Shown piece after piece: positions 1-5,549 of a stretch of DNA of 8,875 nt. Positions within the stretch are counted from its first letter, which is position 1, and every line of letters starts with the position of its first letter. The notes beneath the pieces were generated by a model. The model saw nothing but the letters and a program-made list of their open reading frames with translations. It did no database searches and was not told the origin of the DNA. This stretch comes from Gemmatimonadota bacterium (GTDB taxonomy: Bacteria; Gemmatimonadota; Gemmatimonadetes; Gemmatimonadales; GWC2-71-9). The translations under genes and the position numbers were made by a program. Location of the stretch: the NCBI GenBank assembly GCA_024640185.1, contig JAHEFN010000081.1, positions 1 through 8,875 on the forward strand, given 5' to 3'.

Positions 1-177
1 GGTGACGGTGGCCCGGTAGTCGGTGCTGAGCAGCACGCGGCGCGGCGCAGCGGGCGGGGTGACCTCCGCGCCAACGGACGGCGCTGGTGGTGACGGTCGG
101 GGTGGGGGGCCAGCGCTGCAGCCCGTCAGGGCGAGGAGGGCGCCGAGCGTCAGGGTGGGGAATCGGGGCATCATCAT
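1..177 (-). CDS. N-terminal part of a proline-rich lipoprotein, cut by the window edge
   Basis: The minus strand opens with three consecutive ATG codons (175-177, 172-174, 169-171) and stays open for 59 codons to the left edge. The product begins MMMPRFPTLTLGALLALTGC, a short basic n-region, a hydrophobic stretch and a lipobox (LTGC, Cys20), so signal peptidase II processing and anchoring to a membrane are expected. After the cysteine comes a low-complexity segment rich in Pro and Ala (about residues 21-46), a typical flexible tether, then the start of what may be a folded part (RVLLSTDYRATVT). No catalytic domain is reached, so the function is unknown. Which of the three ATGs is used is undecided; the third, nearest the Arg, would serve equally well. 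No clear Shine-Dalgarno sequence is visible upstream. The 249-residue secreted-protein gene lies 121 bases upstream on the same strand, separated by a strong hairpin, so joint transcription is doubtful. Confidence 0.75.
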   Translation of the reverse strand, partial: MMMPRFPTLTLGALLALTGCSAGPPPRPSPPAPSVGAEVTPPAAPRRVLLSTDYRATVT

Positions 178-201
178 TGGCGACCGTGTGGGGAAACGAG
201 A

Positions 202-268
202 AGCGAGGGGCCTGAGGAGGATAGCCCGGGAATCCTCCCCCGGGCACCTTCGCCTCTGGCCCCTCGCT
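202..268 (-). terminator. Nested hairpin, probable terminator of the 299-1048 gene
   Basis: AGCGAGGGGCC (202-212) and GGCCCCTCGCT (258-268) are perfect 11-bp inverted repeats. Inside them GAGGAT (217-222) can pair with ATCCTC (232-237); alternatively CCCGGG at 225-230 and 239-244 can pair. On the minus strand the outer stem is followed by TTCTCGTTTCCCC, an imperfect T-rich run. The element starts about 30 bases after the stop codon of the secreted-protein gene and ends before the lipoprotein start, as expected for an intrinsic terminator. The weak T-run leaves room for another role, such as mRNA 3'-end protection. Confidence 0.5.
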
Positions 269-298
269 CTGCGTTCCTGCCGGTGGTGCGGCGCCGGG

Positions 299-1048
299 TC
301 AGGGAATCTCGACCACCGTGGCGGAGGTGGTGACCTGAACCGCGATCGGCTCGGGTGCCTGCATGGTGATGATGAGCAGGTCCTGACTGCTCTCCAGGAC
401 CGCCTTGGTGGCTGGCCCGCCGACCACCGAGGTCAGGGTCCAGGTGTTGGTCACCTCACCGCTGATCTGGTTGCCGGCCTGTTCGCCGCTCACGGTGCCG
501 GCGCCCTCACCGGTCAGCTGAAGCTCGTCGCCTGTCATCCCGGTCACCGTCCAGTTGACGATCGACTGGGCGTTCATGGTTGACTGGTCGTTCGAGGTGA
601 CCGTGCTGATGGTGTCGGCCCAGGTCTTGGCCCCGTCGCGCACGCCGGCGAAGACCGCCGACACGAACGGCATCGCCAGCGCCATCGCCGGATTGCCCGA
701 CACCGACGGGGTGGGCGTGCCCTCGACCTTGCCGTCCTTGATGTAGGCGTGGATGTACTCGCCCTTGAGCCCATCGGCGACCGACTGCGAGAACTGCATC
801 GCGGCCTGTCCCGTCGCCGTCACCATCATCGAGTCGATCACCGCATGGGCCAGCTGGCCGTCGGTGGTGTCGCTCGTCGTCAGGGTGAAGAAGACGGTCC
901 CGTTGATGTCCGAGGTCTGCTCGCCCATCCCCATCGCGGAGAGATCGAGCACCTGGCTGATCATGACGTCCATCTTGTAGCGCTGCGGCGCCTCCGGCCC
1001 GGTGGGTCCGGCAACGAGTGTGAGCAGCGCGAGCATTCCCGAAACCAT
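299..1048 (-). CDS. Secreted protein of unknown function, 249 aa
   Basis: I do not recognise this family. The product starts with a hydrophobic segment (MVSGMLALLTLVAGPTGPEA) that looks like a Sec signal peptide, although it lacks the usual N-terminal Lys or Arg; cleavage near residue 20 is plausible and there is no lipobox. The mature part has alternating hydrophobic and polar residues and many Thr, Ser and Gly, suggesting a beta-rich fold: for example TVFFTLTTSD at 51-60 and NTWTLTSV at 201-208. Residues 110-150 are more hydrophobic and may include a helix. It is Met-rich, has no Cys and shows no catalytic motif. The start is well supported: AAGGGAG lies 6 bases upstream and an in-frame TGA sits 6 bases before the ATG. 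A periplasmic or surface role is inferred from the signal peptide alone. It could be expressed by read-through from rnpB or from its own unseen promoter. Confidence 0.8.
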   Translation of the reverse strand: MVSGMLALLTLVAGPTGPEAPQRYKMDVMISQVLDLSAMGMGEQTSDINGTVFFTLTTSDTTDGQLAHAVIDSMMVTATGQAAMQFSQSVADGLKGEYIHAYIKDGKVEGTPTPSVSGNPAMALAMPFVSAVFAGVRDGAKTWADTISTVTSNDQSTMNAQSIVNWTVTGMTGDELQLTGEGAGTVSGEQAGNQISGEVTNTWTLTSVVGGPATKAVLESSQDLLIITMQAPEPIAVQVTTSATVVEIP

Positions 1049-1054
1049 CGATCA

Positions 1055-1061
1055 CTCCCTT
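1055..1061 (-). promoter_or_regulatory. Ribosome binding site of the 299-1048 gene
   Basis: On the minus strand AAGGGAG is followed by TGATCG and then the ATG at 1048, a 6-base spacing. The TGA within that spacer is in frame with the ATG and rules out an upstream start. Confidence 0.7.
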
Positions 1062-1071
1062 GGAAAGTGGC

Positions 1072-1091
1072 TGGTGCCGTGTCGGGCACCA
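1072..1091 (-). repeat. Small hairpin between rnpB and the downstream gene
   Basis: TGGTGCC (1072-1078) and GGCACCA (1085-1091) form a perfect 7-bp stem with a 6-base loop. It lies after the larger hairpin at 1108-1132 and just ahead of the Shine-Dalgarno sequence of the 299-1048 gene. On the minus strand it is followed by GCCACTTTCC. It could be a second part of the rnpB termination region or structure in the leader of the downstream mRNA; the sequence does not decide. Confidence 0.35.
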
Positions 1092-1107
1092 TGTCGTGTC
1101 CAGCATG

Positions 1108-1132
1108 CCGCCCCCGGCTCGACCGGGGGCGG
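1108..1132 (-). terminator. Perfect GC-rich hairpin at the 3' end of rnpB
   Basis: CCGCCCCCGG (1108-1117) and CCGGGGGCGG (1123-1132) form an uninterrupted 10-bp stem, all G-C pairs, with a 5-base loop. It starts 2 bases after the predicted 3' end of RNase P RNA. On the minus strand the following bases are CATGCTGGAC, so there is no U-run. Its position suggests a terminator or a 3'-end barrier for rnpB, but a canonical intrinsic terminator would need the missing U-run. Confidence 0.5.
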
Positions 1133-1134
1133 AA

Positions 1135-1498
1135 GGGTCAGACCGTAAGCCGAGTCTTGTTCCCCCGCCGAGGCGGGAGGACGATCATCTCTCTAGGACG
1201 GCTGTCGCCAGCCGCCTCCAGCAGCCTACCCGCGACTCAGACGGTGCGGGCCGCACCTCGTCGCCTATTTGGCCTTGCTCCGATCGGGGGTTGCCGTGCC
1301 CCCTTCCTTGCGGTCGGGGCGGTGGGCTCTTACCCCACCGTTTCACCCTTGCCTGTGCCCTCGCGGGCCATCGGCGGTCTGTTCTCTGCTGCCCTGTCCG
1401 TCGCCTTGCGGCGCCCAGGCGTTACCTGGCGATCTGCCCTGTGGAGCTCGGACTTTCCTCGCCCGGGTCGCCCCGGCCGCGATCGTCACGTCTGACCC
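1135..1498 (-). ncRNA. rnpB: RNase P RNA, bacterial type A
   Basis: This is the catalytic RNA that, with the protein RnpA, removes 5' leaders from pre-tRNAs. Read on the minus strand, the universal elements occur in the right order: GAGGAAAGTCCGAGCTCC (1460-1443), the P4 5' strand region; GCCAGGTAACGCCTGG; CAGAGAACAGACCGCCGATG; GGTGAAACGGTGGGGTAAGA, the P10/11-P12 region; GGAGCAAGGCCAAATAGG (1281-1264); GGTAGGCTGCTGGAG (1230-1216); CTAGAGAGATGATCGTC; and AACAAGACTCGGCTTACG near the 3' end. The ends pair as GGGTCAGA (5') with TCTGACCC (3'), giving about 364 nt, a usual size for type A. The true ends may differ by a few bases. One oddity is that the presumed L15 loop reads CACGGCAA where CACGGUAA is usual. 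The protein partner RnpA is not encoded here. No protein-coding frame overlapping this stretch is credible. Confidence 0.97.
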
Positions 1499-1507
1499 AA
1501 CGCCCGC

Positions 1508-1513
1508 AATCTA
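1508..1513 (-). promoter_or_regulatory. Possible -10 element of rnpB
   Basis: On the minus strand TAGATT (4 of 6 matches to TATAAT) lies 9 bases before the predicted 5' end of RNase P RNA. No convincing -35 hexamer is seen 16-18 bases upstream, so this rests on position and weak similarity. Confidence 0.35.
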
Positions 1514-1591
1514 GCAGCCAGCCGACCCTACGCGTGATCTGGACCCTCTGTGTCAGCGGTCGTGGTGGTCCCTGGTTGTGGCTCGGTTGAT

Positions 1592-1605
1592 CCTGCCACG
1601 GCAGG
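1592..1605. promoter_or_regulatory. Short palindrome upstream of the AraC-type regulator, possible operator
   Basis: CCTGCC (1592-1597) and GGCAGG (1600-1605) are perfect inverted repeats with a 2-base centre. The site lies 35 bases before the ATG of the regulator gene in the rnpB/regulator divergent region, where an autoregulatory site could sit. Short GC palindromes are common in GC-rich DNA, and AraC-family proteins often bind direct rather than inverted repeats, so the operator role is speculative. Confidence 0.25.
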
Positions 1606-1630
1606 CTCGGGGCCCCTGACCCCCCGACCC

Positions 1631-1634
1631 GGAG
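1631..1634 (+). promoter_or_regulatory. Ribosome binding site of the AraC-type regulator
   Basis: GGAG lies 6 bases before the ATG at 1641 and supports this start over downstream alternatives. This gene is thus unlike the GWxTD and polA genes in the window, which have no clear Shine-Dalgarno sequence. Confidence 0.5.
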
Positions 1635-1640
1635 CCCGCC

Positions 1641-2489
1641 ATGCCGCCGCCCGACCGTCCCACCATCGCCGCCGTCCTCGACCCCGCCGAACGTCTCCGT
1701 GTCGAGGCGGTGGGCAATGGCTGTTTTGCCCTGGTCCACCGCGAGACCGTCCGCGATGCGATCCGGGTGGTCCGCGAGCGGCCCGTCCGGGCGATGCTCG
1801 TCTCGCTCTCGCGGTGCTCGGTTGAGGCCCGGGCCCAGCTCGAGCAGTTCTCCCGGCGCTTTCCTGCAGTTCCCACGGTGGCCCTGGTGACCCACCGGGA
1901 TGCCGGTCACGCCGAGGCCCTCCTGCGGCTCGGCGCCACCGGCGTCCGGCAGGTGGTCGACACCAGCGACCAGAACGACACCCGGGGGTGGCGGCGGCTC
2001 CGGGAGCTCCTCGGCGCCCCGCAGGCCGATCGCTCCCTGGCGATCCTCACCCCGATCTATGCCACGACGGGCCCGATCGGCGCCGGGGCCCGGCGGTTCT
2101 GGGAGGAACTGGTGCGACACTCGCCCGAGAGCACCACCGTGCGGGCCATCGCCCTGCGACTCGGCGTCACCCCCTCGACGATGGTCTCCCGCTTCGTCCG
2201 TTCGGGGCTGCCCTCGCCCAAGGACCACTTGGTGGCGGTCCGGCTCTGTCACGCCGCGCGGCTCTTTGATGAGGGCGACCTCACCATCGCGGACGTCGCC
2301 TACCGATTGGAGTTCGCTTCGCCACAATCGTTCGGCCGGCATTTGCGTGGGGTCATGGGGATCACCCCGACCGAGTTCCGCAGCCGCTATCCGTTCAGCA
2401 TGGTGCTGGAGCGCTTCCTGGCGTCGCTGGTGCGACCGCACGCGGCGGTGTGGCGTCGATTCCGGCCGCTCGCCCCGGGCCGAGGGTGA
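1641..2489 (+). CDS. AraC-family transcriptional regulator with a degenerate receiver-like N-terminal domain
   Basis: The 282-residue product has two parts. Residues about 8-125 resemble a response-regulator receiver fold: a beta-strand-like AMLVSLS (51-57), TVALVTHRD (79-87) with a Thr at the expected end of strand 4, then ALLRLGATGVRQVVD (93-107), like the receiver segment leading to strand 5. The Asp normally phosphorylated at the end of strand 3 appears replaced by Ser, and the Lys of strand 5 is missing, so it is probably not a phosphate switch. Residues about 160-250 form an AraC/XylS-type DNA-binding domain with two helix-turn-helix units: STTVRAIALRLGVTPSTMVS (164-183) and LTIADVAYRLEFASPQSFGR (214-233), followed by the characteristic GITPTEFRSRYP. 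The ATG is preceded by GGAG with 6-base spacing. It is divergent from rnpB and convergent with pyrE, without an obvious operon partner. Its target genes and any ligand are unknown; the receiver-like assignment is an inference from sequence pattern. Confidence 0.85.
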   Translation: MPPPDRPTIAAVLDPAERLRVEAVGNGCFALVHRETVRDAIRVVRERPVRAMLVSLSRCSVEARAQLEQFSRRFPAVPTVALVTHRDAGHAEALLRLGATGVRQVVDTSDQNDTRGWRRLRELLGAPQADRSLAILTPIYATTGPIGAGARRFWEELVRHSPESTTVRAIALRLGVTPSTMVSRFVRSGLPSPKDHLVAVRLCHAARLFDEGDLTIADVAYRLEFASPQSFGRHLRGVMGITPTEFRSRYPFSMVLERFLASLVRPHAAVWRRFRPLAPGRG

Positions 2490-2555
2490 GGTCGGCGATG
2501 ACCGTTGGGTGGGTGGGCGACGGCGCGTCCGGCGATCGGTGCGGCCGCGCGGGGC

Positions 2556-3104
2556 TCAGAGTCCCAGGTCGGCCGCGGTGACCAGCGAGAGGACCCGGAG
2601 TCCCGCGGCTTCGATCCGCTCCCGGCCGCCGGCCTGACGGTCGAGGACGGCGAGCACGCCGAGGACGTCGCCGCCCTCGGCACGGACCGCCGCCACCGCA
2701 TCGAGTGCCGACCCCCCGGAGGTGATCACATCCTCGATCACGACCACGCGGTGGCCCGGTGCAAAATTCCCCTCGATCCGCCGGCCGGTGCCGTGGTCCT
2801 TCGGCGCCTTGCGCACCGCAAAGGCATCGATCGGTGTGGCGTCATCGGCGGTGGCCGCGGCGATGGCGTAGGCCACCGGGTCGGCGCCCATGGTGAGTCC
2901 ACCCACGGCATCGGGTGTCCAGCCGGCGCCGGCGATGGCGTCGCGACCCAGCCGGCCGATCAGTCGCTGGCCGGTGGCGGACATCGTGGAGGGTCGGCAG
3001 TCGATGTAGTAGGAGGACCGGGCGCCGGAGGCGAGGAGGAAGTCGCCGTGTTGCACCGAGCGGTCGTGGAGCAACGCGAGCAGGGCGTCGCGGTCGCCGC
3101 TCAC
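2556..3104 (-). CDS. pyrE: Orotate phosphoribosyltransferase
   Basis: PyrE converts orotate and PRPP to orotidine 5'-monophosphate, the fifth step of de novo pyrimidine synthesis, in the cytoplasm as a dimer. The 182-residue product carries the family's hallmarks: SGARSSYYIDCRPS (26-39), GGLTMGADPVA (68-78), the mobile catalytic loop FAVRKAPKDHGTGRRIEG (95-112; Lys99, Lys102 and His104 are the likely key residues), and the PRPP-binding motif VVVIEDVITSGGSA (120-133, acidic pair Glu124-Asp125). The length fits the shorter bacterial PyrE proteins. The start is a GTG codon (3102-3104) located 4 bases after the kinase stop codon, without a strong Shine-Dalgarno sequence, which points to translational coupling with the kinase gene. 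No other pyr genes are present, and no PyrR- or UTP-type attenuator is seen. It converges with the AraC-type regulator across a 66-base gap. Confidence 0.96.
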   Translation of the reverse strand: MSGDRDALLALLHDRSVQHGDFLLASGARSSYYIDCRPSTMSATGQRLIGRLGRDAIAGAGWTPDAVGGLTMGADPVAYAIAAATADDATPIDAFAVRKAPKDHGTGRRIEGNFAPGHRVVVIEDVITSGGSALDAVAAVRAEGGDVLGVLAVLDRQAGGRERIEAAGLRVLSLVTAADLGL

Positions 3105-3108
3105 AGGG

Positions 3109-3996
<888 letters not shown>

Positions 3997-4007
3997 TGGA
4001 TCGCGCA

Positions 4008-4013
4008 AAGGTA
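4008..4013 (-). promoter_or_regulatory. Weak candidate -10 element for the kinase-pyrE operon
   Basis: On the minus strand TACCTT lies 11 bases before the kinase ATG, with TTGCCG 18 bases further upstream as a possible -35 (4 of 6 matches). A start here would leave a leader of only about 5 bases. No Shine-Dalgarno sequence precedes the ATG. The match is weak and rests mostly on position. Confidence 0.25.
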
Positions 4014-4064
4014 CCGCCCGCCATGCCATCACGGCAAGGCGAACCGATTCCCCAGCTTGAGGCG

Positions 4065-4070
4065 TATACT
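4065..4070 (+). promoter_or_regulatory. -10 element of the GWxTD lipoprotein gene, implying a leaderless mRNA
   Basis: TATACT (5 of 6 matches to TATAAT) is separated from the ATG at 4076 by only 5 bases (CCATC). RNA polymerase normally starts about 6-8 bases after the -10, so transcription would begin at or next to the A of the start codon. No Shine-Dalgarno sequence is suitably placed; the nearest purine run, GAGG, is 13 bases away. No good -35 is visible 16-18 bases upstream. Confidence 0.5.
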
Positions 4071-4075
4071 CCATC

Positions 4076-5440
4076 ATGACTACCTCCACTGGCCGCTGCC
4101 GCCTCTCCGCCCTCCTCGTGGCCGGGCTCCTGCTCGGCGGCTGCACCTCCTGGCAGCGGGTCGGCGACCCACGCACCCCGAGCGCCGAAGAGTCGCTGAT
4201 GCAGCTCTTCAACCCGGGTGCCCTCTACCGGTCGCTGGGCCGGATGGTCGCCACCGGCCAGGTCCCCTTCGTCGCCACGGTGGCCTTCGTGCCCGGTGCC
4301 GGCGACTCGACCACGGCGCTGATCGGGGTCTCACTGACCAACCGGTCGTTCTCCTTCACTCGCGCGGGCGACCTCTATGAGGCTGGCTACCGGGTCGAAT
4401 ACGTCCTGGGCCGCCCCGGGGCCTCCCCGATCACGGTCCGCACCGAGGATGTGATTCGGGTGCCGTCGTTGCAGGAGGCGTTGCGGACCGACGAGAGCGT
4501 GCTGCTGCAACAGGAGATCATGGTGCCGCCGGGGAGCTACGACCTGACGATCCGGATCACCGATCGCGAGACGACCGCCTCCGGCGTCGCGATCGACTCG
4601 GTGGCCGTGCCGGCCTTCCCCGAGGGCTCCTTCACCGCACCGATCCTGGTCTACGAGGTGGCAGGACGCGGCAGCCGCCGTGACCCGCTCGACATCGTCC
4701 TCAATCCGCGGGGCTCGCTGGCATACGGTGGCGACACCCTGCTGATCTATCTCGAAGGGGTCGGCTACCGGGGGCCGGCGACGGTCCCGGTCCAGGTCCG
4801 CGACGAATTCGACTCGGTGATCGTCACGACCGAGGTCCGCTTCACCGGCAGCCGCGAGGTGGAATCCCAGATTCTCCGCATCGCCCCAGACTCCTCACCG
4901 CTCGGCCAGTTGCAGGTGATTGTCGGTGACGATGGCGCCACGAAGTCCTCGTCCGGGGTGGTCTCCTTCAGCGGCGACTGGGTGATCACCAACTTCGACG
5001 ACCTGCTCTCGCTGTTGCGGTACTTCGGCGAAGGCAACCGACTCGGCCAGATGCGTGACGCCTCGCCTTCGGCACGCGCCGACCTCTGGCGAGACTTCTA
5101 CCGGGTCACCGACCCCAACCGGCAGACGCCCGAGAACGAGCGCCTCGACAGCTACTTCTCGCGGCTGGCGCTCGCCAACACGCAATTCCGGGATGAGGGC
5201 ATCGCCGGCTGGCGCACCGACCGCGGCGAGGTGTTCATCACCTTCGGTCCGCCCGACCAGCTCTACAACGCCACCCCGACGTCGCAGGGCCGCTTCGTGA
5301 TCTGGGCCTACAACGACCTGCGGACCGAACTCACCTTCCAGGACCTCAGCGGGTTCGGACGGTACCGGCTGACCACCGAGTCCCGCAGCGAGTTCGAACG
5401 GGTCAAGGGTCGCGTTCAGGTCGTGGCACCGGAGATGTAG
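4076..5440 (+). CDS. GWxTD-domain lipoprotein
   Basis: The 454-residue product begins with a lipoprotein signal: basic n-region (GRCR), hydrophobic SALLVAGLLL and lipobox LGGC with Cys23, so a lipid-anchored envelope protein is expected. Residues about 24-300 are rich in predicted beta strands without a motif I recognise; segments such as PPGSYDLTIRITDRE (151-165) resemble beta-sandwich repeats. The C-terminal part from about residue 300 (SGDWVITNFDDLLSLLRYF) matches the GWxTD domain: a helical YxxVTDPNRQTPENER-like stretch, the signature GWRTD at 378-382, then RGEVFITFGPPDQLYN, and a strand-rich end (FVIWAYNDLRTELTFQD). The domain occurs widely in Gemmatimonadota, Acidobacteriota and Bacteroidota, and its biochemical function is not established as far as I know. 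The gene is divergent from the kinase-pyrE pair (79-base gap) and convergent with the M16 protease gene. A link to either neighbour is only suggested by proximity. Confidence 0.93.
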   Translation: MTTSTGRCRLSALLVAGLLLGGCTSWQRVGDPRTPSAEESLMQLFNPGALYRSLGRMVATGQVPFVATVAFVPGAGDSTTALIGVSLTNRSFSFTRAGDLYEAGYRVEYVLGRPGASPITVRTEDVIRVPSLQEALRTDESVLLQQEIMVPPGSYDLTIRITDRETTASGVAIDSVAVPAFPEGSFTAPILVYEVAGRGSRRDPLDIVLNPRGSLAYGGDTLLIYLEGVGYRGPATVPVQVRDEFDSVIVTTEVRFTGSREVESQILRIAPDSSPLGQLQVIVGDDGATKSSSGVVSFSGDWVITNFDDLLSLLRYFGEGNRLGQMRDASPSARADLWRDFYRVTDPNRQTPENERLDSYFSRLALANTQFRDEGIAGWRTDRGEVFITFGPPDQLYNATPTSQGRFVIWAYNDLRTELTFQDLSGFGRYRLTTESRSEFERVKGRVQVVAPEM

Positions 5441-5468
5441 GCCGGAGAGCGGAGCACACGGCACGACG

Positions 5469-5500
5469 GAGGCCGGCACCCCCATGGGGGTGTCGGCCTC
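5469..5500. terminator. Hairpin between convergent genes, probable bidirectional terminator
   Basis: GAGGCCGGCACCCCC (5469-5483) pairs with GGGGGTGTCGGCCTC (5486-5500), a 15-bp near-perfect stem with a single wobble position; allowing a 4-base CATG loop, 14 pairs remain. It lies about 30 bases after the GWxTD stop codon and about 50 bases after the M16 stop on the other strand, so it could end both transcripts. Neither side has a T-run. Confidence 0.6.
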
Positions 5501-5549
5501 TGCCTCAGGGGCCCCTCTGGCCTCTGCCCTCCGGTCTCGGATCTCTGCG

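Noticed and set aside
23..583. Plus-strand frame over the left edge and the secreted-protein gene
   Set aside because: It runs antisense to a lipoprotein signal sequence and to the well-started 299-1048 gene, and its product is Gly/Arg-rich without motifs.
1060..1590. Plus-strand frames across the RNase P RNA gene
   Set aside because: The region folds and aligns by eye as RNase P RNA on the minus strand with all conserved elements; the frames are by-products of GC content.
1422..2441. Minus-strand 339-codon frame opposite the AraC-type regulator
   Set aside because: It also crosses the 5' part of rnpB, has an Arg/Gly/His-rich product and no recognisable domain.
3997..4212. A 72-residue N-terminal extension of the kinase starting at 4212
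   Set aside because: It would overlap the GWxTD lipoprotein start and signal peptide, its residues look random, and the kinase fold begins naturally just after the ATG at 3996.
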